In this document: positions 26,552-34,131 of the stretch, one piece after another
How the letters are laid out: each line of letters opens with the position of its first letter
Position numbering within the stretch: position 1 is the stretch's first letter
Origin: an uncultured Clostridia bacterium
GTDB lineage: Bacteria; Bacillota; Clostridia; Oscillospirales; Acutalibacteraceae
Reading direction: 5' to 3'
Assembly: GCA_947593615.1 (NCBI GenBank)
Contig: CANQDR010000012.1
Coordinates: 1 to 52,241 of the forward strand
Length of the DNA: 52,241 bases
Program-made: the position numbers and the translations under genes
The notes under the pieces: generated by a model
What the model saw: the letters and a program-made list of their open reading frames with translations, nothing else
Told to the model about the DNA's origin: nothing
The model's database searches: none

Positions 26552-27832
26552 TCAAGCTCCTTTTACTGACATAAATAAGTCGTGCATATTTTTCTTTTTA
26601 ATAACAGCGTTGTATATCTGTTCTTCGACTGAGCCTTTGAAGATAAGTACTTGTATAAGGGTATCTTTTTCTTGGCCAGTTCTCCATACTCTATGCAGCA
26701 TTTGTTTGAACTTTATAAATGAGTAGTCCATTGTAAAAAATATTACTCGTCTACACATTTGAAGATTAAAGCTCTCACATCTACTGCACTGTAAAAGTAA
26801 TACCATCTTTTTACCTAACTTAAATTCGTTTATATCTTCTGTCCAACTATCAAGTATACCGCACAATAAATCAAGCTCTGCTTTATGTCTATATACTATT
26901 GTAACTTGTCCGTCATAATCAAACAAATGATTTCCGAGCCAACTTAACTTTTTGTTATAACAAATTTTCTCTGTATGAATCATACCATCTGCATCTTTAT
27001 AGTACAAGAAGCCATTTGCTGCTTGATGAAGTTTCGCAATAGCTGCTAATTTAGTAAGAGTAGATGCGTTATCTCCAATCTCAAATATCCCTTTCTTCAA
27101 GTTCTTATATTGTTCGCTCTCTTCAAATGGAATATGTACTTTTTCAATATTCAGAGGAGGCATGTCTCCATCTTCGTATGTAACTCTTTGAGTATACATG
27201 GCAATGTTTCTTTCCCAGCCAGGAATATATTTACTATTTATTCCTATGACTTGTCTAAATGCACCATAAGGACCATACTTCTCAGTTGTATCACAACAAA
27301 GATTTACGAAATTACTGTATGTTACTGAACCCCATTCTCCAATATTCAAGTTATGAAATTGGCAAAAGATGTCAAGGTCTACATTTCCTCTCGGAGTACC
27401 AGTCAAACCAAATACATATTCTGCTTTCTTCGTTAACTGGTATACAAGTTTTGATGTCTGAGTGTTATGAGCTTTTACTTTATGGCACTCATCTACTATA
27501 ATAGCTTTGAACTTTGTTTTAACAAGATTATTCTTTACTGAATCTTGTATAGCTTGAGTAAAACTTAGAAGCCTTGTTTTCTTCGGTAATATATTTTGAG
27601 GTACTATATCTACTCTCCACATATTACGAATTGAATCTGCTGTTGACAAGATTAGTACTTCATCATTGTCACCAGCTACTTGCCTTAATGCAGCTATAGC
27701 CGGGTATGTTTTTCCTTTACCCGGCTCGTAATATAAACACGCGTGCTTCTTTTCGAGAAGCAAGTTTTCTCCGTCCTCTTGGTACTGAAACTTATTTCGT
27801 AGATAATCATTGTATGTAAACGTTTCAGACAT
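26552..27832 (-). CDS. SNF2-type superfamily 2 helicase
   Basis: 426 residues. Motif I is YEPGKGKTY (near 34), motif II is VDECHK (near 112), motif III GLTGTPRG (near 138). Motifs V/VI, including FKQMLHRVWRTGQ near 385, are of the SNF2/Rad54 type. It overlaps the VRR-NUC gene by 8 bp, a pairing seen in many phages of Gram-positive bacteria where the two probably act together in DNA replication or repair. The family is compact, with no extra DNA-binding domain. Confidence 0.92.
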   Translation of the reverse strand: MSETFTYNDYLRNKFQYQEDGENLLLEKKHACLYYEPGKGKTYPAIAALRQVAGDNDEVLILSTADSIRNMWRVDIVPQNILPKKTRLLSFTQAIQDSVKNNLVKTKFKAIIVDECHKVKAHNTQTSKLVYQLTKKAEYVFGLTGTPRGNVDLDIFCQFHNLNIGEWGSVTYSNFVNLCCDTTEKYGPYGAFRQVIGINSKYIPGWERNIAMYTQRVTYEDGDMPPLNIEKVHIPFEESEQYKNLKKGIFEIGDNASTLTKLAAIAKLHQAANGFLYYKDADGMIHTEKICYNKKLSWLGNHLFDYDGQVTIVYRHKAELDLLCGILDSWTEDINEFKLGKKMVLLLQCSRCESFNLQMCRRVIFFTMDYSFIKFKQMLHRVWRTGQEKDTLIQVLIFKGSVEEQIYNAVIKKKNMHDLFMSVKGA

Positions 27833-28181
27833 CGTACTTATCCGTGAACCTCATCATCAACGCCTCAGCTATCATAGGGTCGTCAATCAGAAGCCATATA
27901 CCTCCTGCTTTTTTAATTTGCTTTCCAACTATCTTTTGTGAACTTGATACTCCCTTCAAATTGCCTGGACGTTTCATTTCTATTCCTATGAACAATCCTA
28001 TCTTTGTATCATCACTGTATCCCTCTTCCTTTAACTTTCCGAGAGTAGTAGGAATACAGGCTGTGAGGTCCGGCCTACCAACTTCAGTATACATAGATTG
28101 AGCGTTCTTATAAACGTAACCACCGTACTTGCGAATTACATCTATTACTTTTTTCTGAGTGACTGATTCTCGTTCTGTCAT
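27825..28181 (-). CDS. VRR-NUC nuclease
   Basis: 118 residues. PD-(D/E)xK nuclease of the VRR-NUC type: an N-terminal helix (ESVTQKKVIDVIRKYGGYV), GRPDLTAC with the catalytic Asp, then IGIEMKRPG with the ExK pair, and a C-terminal helix and strand. I choose ATG 28181, which lies five bases after GGAGG, over the in-frame GTG at 28193. Small VRR-NUC proteins cut structured DNA. It is the first gene of the polymerase operon after a 14-bp gap from the 102-residue gene. Confidence 0.9.
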   Translation of the reverse strand: MTERESVTQKKVIDVIRKYGGYVYKNAQSMYTEVGRPDLTACIPTTLGKLKEEGYSDDTKIGLFIGIEMKRPGNLKGVSSSQKIVGKQIKKAGGIWLLIDDPMIAEALMMRFTDKYDV

Positions 28182-28195
28182 AATTTCCTCCACCT

Positions 28196-28504
28196 TTAAT
28201 AGTATCGTATATCTTTTTCCGTAACTTGTTTTTCAGGTAGTTCATCTGGCATGGGAAGATGTATAAACCTCCACCATTCAGAGCCATCATATTCTTCTCT
28301 TACCATTACGAAATCTTTTCCTATGAATTTAAGGTCCTCATTTATTTCTTGATTTCCATATCCATCGTAGTACCAGAAGTTGGCCGCTTCTTTGAAGTTT
28401 TCTTTGGAAATTGAATAATCGTTCGTACATATAATGATAACATCGTCCATTGTTTTATTATGCTTTTGTAACTCATAAATAGTTTCTTCATACAAATTAG
28501 CCAT
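28196..28504 (-). CDS. Hypothetical acidic protein (102 aa)
   Basis: 102 residues, acidic and rich in Tyr and Trp, with an N-terminal helix, a strand MDDVIIICTNDYSI and a WYYDGYGNQEI segment. I recognise no family. It starts at ATG 28504 behind AGGAGG, just downstream of the tRNA-like gene, and runs into the VRR-NUC gene. Confidence 0.72.
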   Translation of the reverse strand: MANLYEETIYELQKHNKTMDDVIIICTNDYSISKENFKEAANFWYYDGYGNQEINEDLKFIGKDFVMVREEYDGSEWWRFIHLPMPDELPEKQVTEKDIRYY

Positions 28505-28526
28505 ACAGTTCCTCCTACAAATTTAA

Positions 28527-28626
28527 TGGTGGCCCTTAGAGGAATCGAACCTCTATATAGTTGACTGCTCATAGTGCAATTCACCACAATTGTTTATGAC
28601 TGTCTACTAATACTACCAAGAGGACC
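28527..28626 (-). tRNA. tRNA-like gene with abnormal central region
   Basis: On the minus strand the 3' part is tRNA-like: T arm AGAGG-TTCGATT-CCTCT (28554-28538), then AAGGGCC, A and an encoded CCA (28529-28527). The 5' end GGTCCTC (28626-28620) pairs with AAGGGCC with one G-U and one C-A mismatch. The total is 97 nt without CCA. I cannot fit a normal D arm. The best anticodon-type hairpin, ATTGC-ACTATGA-GCAGT, lacks U33. An alternative hairpin CAATT-GTGGTG-AATTG has a six-base loop. It may be a degenerate or unusual tRNA or a tRNA mimic, so I assign no anticodon. Confidence 0.55.
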
Positions 28627-28658
28627 ATATTGCCGGTCTTTCCCGGCTGTCATTTAAG

Positions 28659-29078
28659 TTATTCGATTTCGTACGAAGTAATCTTGTAGCTCGTTCTTAC
28701 GTCCACGTCGTCTCTGAACGTCCCGTCATCATTCGGAACCTTCACAGGCTTTTCGTAAGTATCTTCTTCAACGACACCGATGAACCTCTTACCTACGAGT
28801 TGCTGACCGATTTCTTGGTAGTCACATTGGAACTTCTGAATCTGTTCTTTCGTTTTCATCTTAAGGCAGGCCTTGATGAGATTATTGAACGACCATCTTG
28901 CTTTAGGAGCAAGACTGTGGTATATTGTAGTTTTACCATGGTCACTCTCGCACTCAAATACCCACATCGGGTCGCCTTTCTGGCTCTCTTTAAGTTCAGC
29001 GGACTTAATAACGAAGTTGAAACGGCCTTCTTCGGAAAGGAAACCTACGGATTCGTAGTCTGAAAACTTTTCAATCAT
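28659..29078 (-). CDS. DUF669-type single-strand DNA annealing/binding partner
   Basis: 139 residues with an OB-like strand pattern: EGRFNFVIKSAELKESQ, then MWVFECES, TTIYHSLAP, a helical LIKACLK segment and a C-terminal RTSYKITSYEIE strand. Proteins of the DUF669 type have this layout and sit directly downstream of Sak4-like ATPases, as here. The role is inferred to be ssDNA binding in recombination or replication. ATG 29078 follows GAGGAG. The gene is followed by a GC-rich hairpin and the tRNA-like gene. Confidence 0.75.
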   Translation of the reverse strand: MIEKFSDYESVGFLSEEGRFNFVIKSAELKESQKGDPMWVFECESDHGKTTIYHSLAPKARWSFNNLIKACLKMKTKEQIQKFQCDYQEIGQQLVGKRFIGVVEEDTYEKPVKVPNDDGTFRDDVDVRTSYKITSYEIE

Positions 29079-29083
29079 GATTG

Positions 29084-29923
29084 TTACTCCTCAATGTTTT
29101 GATTTTCTTCGTCCTCAGTATCTGGTGTAAGTACAGTTTCAGCCTCGAGCTTGCCGGACTCAACAAACTTTTGGAACTTCTCGTAAGTAAAATCTTCAAC
29201 GAACTCTCCTACCTTCAAAGGAATATCTCTTGTGCCTGTATCCATCAAAGGATGCGGACCAATGAACGTTAAAAATTTTACAGTCTTTTCACCGAGGTCA
29301 TTGTAACACGTCTTTCTGCAGCAGTAGAAGATATTACTTGCATCCTTCATAAACTTGACTCCGGTGTTTATTGTCAAGTCAGGAACAATTCGTATCTCTT
29401 TGTTTAAGCCAGACGTTTCATACACCTCTTGCTCTCTGGTGTGAGTTATCCACACAAAGGTAACACCTTTCTCTTCTGAGAATCGTTTCATGTTATCCTT
29501 TATGTTCATCATCATCTTGGAAATATCACCCCATTCTGAAGTAGAAAGTGCACGACCTCCCTTAGTAAACTCAATGTAACTCTTGTAGTCATCTTGTAAA
29601 GCTCCTACAGTATCTATTACAATTGTCTTAAACTCATCGGCCCCGGGTTTTCTCAGTTCCGATAAAAGTTCTGCAAGTTTTTCAATAGAAGTCTTTTGTA
29701 TTTTACCTCCGACTATCTTGTCATTCGCAAGGTTCTTAACTCTGATATTACCTTTGACTACGTCGTTATGATACATCATGTTAAGAACTCTGCCGCCGCC
29801 GTCGCTGCCGACTGACACATAAAGCAAAGGCTTTGGATATGAACCTGCAATAAGTGTCTTGCCAGACTTCGGTTTACCCATGAACAGGTGAATGTCATGA
29901 GTAATAAAGCTATCGTATTCCAT
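29084..29923 (-). CDS. Sak4-like RecA-fold ATPase
   Basis: 279 residues. Walker A GKPKSGKT near residue 16, Walker B FKTIVIDTVG near 98, and THTREQE near 165 in the sensor region. The compact RecA core without LexA/RecA accessory domains fits the Sak4-type recombinase/ATPase of phages. The C-terminal 30 residues are acidic. It starts on a TAATG overlap with the dNMP kinase gene, behind GGAGGT, and is followed by its usual DUF669-type partner. Confidence 0.87.
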   Translation of the reverse strand: MEYDSFITHDIHLFMGKPKSGKTLIAGSYPKPLLYVSVGSDGGGRVLNMMYHNDVVKGNIRVKNLANDKIVGGKIQKTSIEKLAELLSELRKPGADEFKTIVIDTVGALQDDYKSYIEFTKGGRALSTSEWGDISKMMMNIKDNMKRFSEEKGVTFVWITHTREQEVYETSGLNKEIRIVPDLTINTGVKFMKDASNIFYCCRKTCYNDLGEKTVKFLTFIGPHPLMDTGTRDIPLKVGEFVEDFTYEKFQKFVESGKLEAETVLTPDTEDEENQNIEE

Positions 29924-30405
29924 TATTTACCTCCTATAAAATTCAATACATCTTGCACCGTTTGTTTTTCAAAATCGTAATAATATACTGGAACTACTTC
30001 GTATAGTTCTAATACTCTTACGACATAATTGTACAGTTTTTGTATTTCCATAGCCTCATATTCGTATTTTATATTTTCTTCTCCTCTGGCTATAGAGTAT
30101 TCATATGCATTTGGAGTACAACAATATATAATTTTTGTAAGGCGTTTGTTCAATATTGTACAAACCTGGTTCCAATTAAAATCACACTTATCTAATGATT
30201 TACCATCATACAAACGATAAACTATTTGCGTTAATATCATTCTATCAACTACAACTACTGCGTCCGACATCATAATCGTATATACTTCACGTATTGTCCA
30301 ATTGTACCCTCTTTCTCTTCGTAATGCAATACATCCATTTTCTTTTAACTTCTTACATAGTGTTGTTTTTCCAGAGCCGTCCGGCCCTTCAATTATTACT
30401 AACAT
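29923..30405 (-). CDS. Deoxynucleoside monophosphate kinase, thymidylate-kinase fold
   Basis: 160 residues. P-loop EGPDGSGKTT at residues 6-15, a VVVDRMILTQIVY segment (the DR-type motif of thymidylate kinases) near 50, and a C-terminal alpha/beta half. In phages with modified bases such kinases phosphorylate the unusual dNMP (T4 gp1 is the model). Its start lies inside the last codons of the hydroxymethylase-like gene, so the two enzymes are translated together. This suggests the hydroxymethylase product as substrate. A plain dTMP kinase is the alternative. Confidence 0.85.
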   Translation of the reverse strand: MLVIIEGPDGSGKTTLCKKLKENGCIALRRERGYNWTIREVYTIMMSDAVVVVDRMILTQIVYRLYDGKSLDKCDFNWNQVCTILNKRLTKIIYCCTPNAYEYSIARGEENIKYEYEAMEIQKLYNYVVRVLELYEVVPVYYYDFEKQTVQDVLNFIGGK

Positions 30406-31055
30406 AATTTGTCTTTATCCCTCAAATACATATGAAAACTTCCAGCATTATGATAGTATGTGCCAATTTCCAGTCCTAACTCCATAGCCATTTGTATTTG
30501 CATACAAGTAAAATTAAACACATCATATGGCAAACCAAGATAAATATCATTGCTTCTCATTGTTGTAATTAAATCAAGTTTATTATCTCTACAAATAAAT
30601 TGAAGAGCAATAGTACAATTAACATCTAAAGTTGGATACGATATTAAATCCCTTGCTTCTTTAATATGTATAATTGCCTGTCTTGAATAGCTGTCTTTTC
30701 TAAGTAATTCTTTCACCATTTCCCATTGGTCAAATGTGTATTTATCATGTATACACCAACCATAATTACTATTGACACATCCATTTTCATCAGCAATATT
30801 TTCCCAAAATTTAGAAAACGGACTTATAGATTTAGCCGTAACGTTTCTACTATTATACCAACATAATTCTCCTATAGCATATCTCATTGGCATTTTTCTT
30901 TTGCAATTACACATAGTATTTCTTGTGGGGTCATTAAGTACAAGATTAGCATTTATCATTTCAAATGCCACTGTTTCGTGTTTTACTGGGTGCTCTTTTA
31001 ATGCTGCTAAAGCATTATCAAATAAAACATCAGCTGTCTCACCACAAACAATCAT
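30399..31055 (-). CDS. Thymidylate synthase family, predicted dCMP hydroxymethylase
   Basis: 218 residues from ATG 31055 (behind TGGAGGT; the upstream TTG is rejected). The catalytic residues match E. coli thymidylate synthase at identical spacing: C147, R167, S168, D170, H208, Y210. At the next key place, LGLPYD, D178 replaces the Asn that selects dUMP (N177 in E. coli, 31 residues after the Cys). T4 dCMP hydroxymethylase has Asp at this site. The His that follows the catalytic Cys in synthases is Thr here. The predicted reaction is dCMP plus methylene-tetrahydrofolate to 5-hydroxymethyl-dCMP. Methylation is possible but less likely. Confidence 0.83.
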   Translation of the reverse strand: MIVCGETADVLFDNALAALKEHPVKHETVAFEMINANLVLNDPTRNTMCNCKRKMPMRYAIGELCWYNSRNVTAKSISPFSKFWENIADENGCVNSNYGWCIHDKYTFDQWEMVKELLRKDSYSRQAIIHIKEARDLISYPTLDVNCTIALQFICRDNKLDLITTMRSNDIYLGLPYDVFNFTCMQIQMAMELGLEIGTYYHNAGSFHMYLRDKDKLC

Positions 31056-31056
31056 A

Positions 31057-31872
31057 TCAACCTCCAACAATATTTTTTATTGTATTATAAAATCCTTTTG
31101 TATCCACATTTTCTCTATAAGATATAAGAAGAGCGTCATACAAATCATCGGAATGTTCCATTCTTTGTATAAAAGATTTAACTGTTTTAGTATTAACTTT
31201 TATACAGTTAAGCCAATCATATTTATCGTATTCTTCATCTACAACTGGCAAACTATGACACGCCAACGTTTCAAAATACCTTGCAGTTATCCAACCTATT
31301 CGTTCATACATCTTACGAGCAACTATCAAATTATATTTTCTTTTAGCTACTTCTCGTTTATATTCATTATATGGCAATCTATTGTCAAAATCATTTGATT
31401 TAATAAGGTTATCTGACGGAACCATAGACAAATATTTATATATCTTTGCTTCGTTATCTCTTACTCCACCACCAAACAATAATTTATTATTGTTTCCTGG
31501 TATAAACAAATCTTCTTTGTAAAACAATTCAGGAACATATGAATATCTTTGGTCTATATTTTGTGGTAAATCAAGGTTGCTCATCGGGCATTGATGAAGC
31601 ACATGAGTGCTCATTTCAATAATATCTTTATTTTCATCAAATGCTATAGGGTCTGACAATATAAATATAATGTTTTTGAATTTTTTAAGAAAACGTTTCA
31701 ACTCTTCAGTATCACCATCTTTTTTTCCATTTATTACAACTATACTATCTGGAGCTTCTATTTCTGCTAATTCATTTAGTATCAATTTATATTCATATAC
31801 TCCGCTATTCTTATCAATTAAATCTCCATTACTATCTAAGTATTTACTCAAACCTATTTTATATGCTATCAC
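31057..31872 (-). CDS. GT-B-like glycosyltransferase, possible DNA-base glycosyltransferase
   Basis: 271 residues. The N-terminal half is Rossmann-like (SIVVINGKKD near 44, NIIFILSDP near 67). The C-terminal half has LLFGGGVRDNEAK near 131 and KMYERIGWITARYFETLACH (188-206), which matches the donor-binding E-containing segment of GT-B enzymes, followed by SLPVVDEEYD. I choose GTG 31872, which overlaps the radical SAM stop (GTGA) and follows GGAGG. Being between the radical SAM gene and the hydroxymethylase gene suggests that it decorates a modified base. The sugar donor is unknown. Confidence 0.72.
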   Translation of the reverse strand: MIAYKIGLSKYLDSNGDLIDKNSGVYEYKLILNELAEIEAPDSIVVINGKKDGDTEELKRFLKKFKNIIFILSDPIAFDENKDIIEMSTHVLHQCPMSNLDLPQNIDQRYSYVPELFYKEDLFIPGNNNKLLFGGGVRDNEAKIYKYLSMVPSDNLIKSNDFDNRLPYNEYKREVAKRKYNLIVARKMYERIGWITARYFETLACHSLPVVDEEYDKYDWLNCIKVNTKTVKSFIQRMEHSDDLYDALLISYRENVDTKGFYNTIKNIVGG

Positions 31873-32654
31873 ACAAATTCCTCCATTTTGCATTCAGATT
31901 TTTGCCATTTACCTTTTGGAATATTCCATTCTTTAACTTTACAATATGAACACATTCTTGCTTCTTCTTTCAAAAATTGTTCTATATCGGACAATGAATG
32001 GTCTCGTATGATAATATAGTCGTCTATCGGCAAATTTAGTCCGTATAACTTATTCAGATATTCCGCCCTTGCAATTTGACTACATGGATACAACTTGCCA
32101 TCTCGTAGTTCATGACACGTATAATAAGGTTTTTCTTTCCAAAGAGTACAAAGATTGTGCATCTCTTCTCCGTTTTGCTCACCAGTCTGGTCAATAGAAT
32201 ACTTATAAAATGTAACGTAATCATTGTTTTGACAAAACTTGTATACAATGTGGTATTCATTTAACAGTTTTTCCATTCTTTTGTAATCAATTTTGCTACT
32301 GTATTTACTTATAAGTATCTCTATGTCTAATCGTCTTAACATTGCAAGATACTGTTTGGGCATGGACAGTAACAATATACCATTAGTTGTAACTCTTATT
32401 CTTGACCATGGTAGTTGGTCCCTTGCAATTTTGCAAAGGTCTATAAACTTAGGGTGTATCAGCGGCTCTCCTCCGAGAATGCCTAACGTTCCTAATTCTC
32501 TGCCGTGTTCTGTAAGTATTGACAACGCCAAAATGTCATCAGCAAATTGTTCTATAGTCACTTCGTATTCATTTACAACAGGCGCGTAATGACAACAATA
32601 CTTGCAATTAAGATTACACCTATCAACTATTGAATATTCTATTCGGTCTATCAT
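31869..32654 (-). CDS. Radical SAM enzyme with Cys-rich C-terminus
   Basis: 261 residues from ATG 32654, which overlaps the MetK stop (ATGA). C13, C17 and C20 form the CxxxCxxC that binds the radical SAM 4Fe-4S cluster. LGGEPLIHP (GGEP 61-64) and TTNG (89-92) bind SAM. C169, C180, C191, C235 and C238 suggest a SPASM/Twitch-like auxiliary cluster. It is not QueE-like, since the Cys motif is canonical. It lies between SAM synthetase and the glycosyltransferase, so I infer a role in building a hypermodified base or the group put on it. Confidence 0.85.
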   Translation of the reverse strand: MIDRIEYSIVDRCNLNCKYCCHYAPVVNEYEVTIEQFADDILALSILTEHGRELGTLGILGGEPLIHPKFIDLCKIARDQLPWSRIRVTTNGILLLSMPKQYLAMLRRLDIEILISKYSSKIDYKRMEKLLNEYHIVYKFCQNNDYVTFYKYSIDQTGEQNGEEMHNLCTLWKEKPYYTCHELRDGKLYPCSQIARAEYLNKLYGLNLPIDDYIIIRDHSLSDIEQFLKEEARMCSYCKVKEWNIPKGKWQKSECKMEEFV

Positions 32655-33466
32655 ACGAACCCCCACTCAGCAAATTTTTCAAATCCTCCAATTTTCTTTA
32701 TGTACGAATCCGCATCACTCATAAGCATCTGATAAGAGTTATGGTCTACATACAAATCACCTATGGCGCAAGAACATTTATGTATACTGCCAGCTTTGGC
32801 CATTAAATGGCAATGGATATTTAATGTAACATCTGCTTTTGTAAAATCTTTGCCATGCAATCCACCTCCAGTAGCTGCTCTTCCCATGTCAGAACCGAGC
32901 TTACGATTAGTTGCTCCAGTATCTACATCAAGTCCTCCAGTCCAATTTCCCAACGGATTTATTATTAACTTTTTATCACGTACAAGTCTACGATGTTTGT
33001 TTATTATAAATTCTCGTATCTCCTGTTCTTCAGCATTGCTTTGACAAATTACTAGTTTGTCTTTATCTATAAGGTATTTGCCGTCATAAGGATACTTTTC
33101 GTACAATTCCCTTGCAATTTCAGATAACTTAAGTTCTTCGTAATTAGAAACGCATCCTTTGAATATCCCGTTGTCTCCACAATGGAAATTAAATTTTTGA
33201 TTTTCTGCAAGTTTTTCATCTTGAGGTATCCAACGAAAATTAACCTTCATTACACCTGCTATACGATTTACTATGCTTTGGATTTCAAAAATGGTAATGT
33301 TAACATTTGTTTCACAAATTACTGTAGCTTCTCCATGACCTATGAGTACTTCTACAGCTATCACAGGATTTGACGGATTAGATTTATTATATGCCAAATC
33401 AACTATGGCCCCGGCGATTCTATCAGCAATTTTGTCCGGATGCGAAGGATTTACTTTTTCAAACAC
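32651..33466 (-). CDS. metK: S-adenosylmethionine synthetase, compact form
   Basis: 271 residues, against about 380-400 for bacterial MetK. Family motifs are present: NPSHPDKIADRIAGAIVD (residues 6-23), IGHGEATVICET, NPLGNWTGGLDVDTGATNRK (170-189) and GGGLHGKDFTKAD (200-212), which holds the P-loop-like and metal/phosphate site. The last domain, and part of the middle one, are missing relative to cellular enzymes. GTG 33466 follows AAGGAG. The enzyme makes SAM from Met and ATP, and its direct coupling to the radical SAM gene says what the SAM is for. The operon shows no DNA methylase. Confidence 0.88.
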   Translation of the reverse strand: MFEKVNPSHPDKIADRIAGAIVDLAYNKSNPSNPVIAVEVLIGHGEATVICETNVNITIFEIQSIVNRIAGVMKVNFRWIPQDEKLAENQKFNFHCGDNGIFKGCVSNYEELKLSEIARELYEKYPYDGKYLIDKDKLVICQSNAEEQEIREFIINKHRRLVRDKKLIINPLGNWTGGLDVDTGATNRKLGSDMGRAATGGGLHGKDFTKADVTLNIHCHLMAKAGSIHKCSCAIGDLYVDHNSYQMLMSDADSYIKKIGGFEKFAEWGFV

Positions 33467-33794
33467 GGCTTCTCCTTGTCAATCTTGCTATGTTTTTACT
33501 TTGCTTTAGTCGTATAGCATTCATTAGCTCTTCGCAAGATATGCCATAGAAAATACAAGCATTTATTATGTAAATCACGGCGTCCGCTGTTTCTTCAATA
33601 ACATTACTTTTATTTACCTTCGGAACTTTATTACTTCCAAAATTTCTCTTCCATCTTGTATCTTCTGCTAAGGCCTCTCCTATTTCAAGTATCGCTCCTG
33701 TTAAACTATTATACCATTGAGTAATATTTTCTCCACCTACTCCAAGGCCTAGTTTTTCTTGCAATTGTTTTTGCTTATTAAAAATTTCTGTCAT
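33459..33794 (-). CDS. All-alpha NTP pyrophosphatase, dUTPase/dCTPase-like
   Basis: 111 residues, helical. ILEIGEALAED (E37xxE40) and, later, EETADAVIYI (ExxD) form the magnesium site of the MazG/dimeric dUTPase superfamily. TRWKRNFG follows the first motif, as in dimeric dUTPases and T4 dCTPase. It overlaps the MetK gene by 8 bp. In a phage that replaces cytosine, an enzyme of this family removes dCTP and supplies dCMP (T4 gp56). Plain dUTPase or house-cleaning MazG activity is the alternative. ATG 33794 follows AGGGGG. Confidence 0.75.
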   Translation of the reverse strand: MTEIFNKQKQLQEKLGLGVGGENITQWYNSLTGAILEIGEALAEDTRWKRNFGSNKVPKVNKSNVIEETADAVIYIINACIFYGISCEELMNAIRLKQSKNIARLTRRSRV

Positions 33795-34042
33795 CAATTA
33801 ACCCCCTTAAGTTCCTCATATTGAGGGTCTGTCAAGTACTTGTGAACGAGCTCTTGGAACTCGTCTCTCGGGATTATTCCGTCCCTATCAAGCACTTTAA
33901 TAAGAGCTGCCATTACAAATGCCAACTCTTCTGCGCTTGTTCCATTTGGAGCCGTAAAAGAATATAATCCCCCATCCCCATCGAAAGAGACGCTGAGAAC
34001 CAATCTCCTTGGCTCATTAGTAGCTTCAGTTTCGTTTTCCAT
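33794..34042 (-). CDS. Hypothetical acidic protein (82 aa), first gene of modification operon
   Basis: 82 residues with an N-terminal Glu/Asn-rich head, a beta-hairpin (RLVLSVSFDGDGGLYSFTAP) and two helices. ATG 34042 is chosen because TGGAGG lies six bases upstream; the ATG 12 bases earlier overlaps that site. It shares one base with the next start (TGATG). I recognise no family. It may be a small regulator or subunit for the operon that it opens. Confidence 0.72.
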   Translation of the reverse strand: MENETEATNEPRRLVLSVSFDGDGGLYSFTAPNGTSAEELAFVMAALIKVLDRDGIIPRDEFQELVHKYLTDPQYEELKGVN

Positions 34043-34071
34043 AAATACCTCCATGTTTTATTTTTTTTTTC

Positions 34072-34094
34072 TTTTCATAATATATTATATGATG
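34072..34094 (-). promoter_or_regulatory. Promoter-like element before the modification operon
   Basis: On the minus strand ATCATCATATAATATATTATG carries TATAAT (34089-34084), 42 bp before the ATG at 34042. Nearly the same sequence (GCATATAATATATTATG) occurs at 40657-40641. An A-rich tract follows. No -35 is clear. The larger palindrome C lies about 40 bp further upstream. Confidence 0.6.
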
Positions 34095-34131
34095 ATTTTC
34101 TGAAAATATATACCAGAATATTCCCAAGATT

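Noticed and set aside
28527-28626. tmRNA or intron-containing tRNA
   Set aside because: The insert is only about 20 nt, too short for a group I intron, and no tag-reading frame or SmpB gene is seen.
31869-32654. QueE (7-deazaguanine pathway)
   Set aside because: QueE-type clusters are accompanied by FolE/QueD/QueC/Tgt-like proteins. None is present, and the neighbours are dCMP-hydroxymethylase-like and glycosyltransferase-like.
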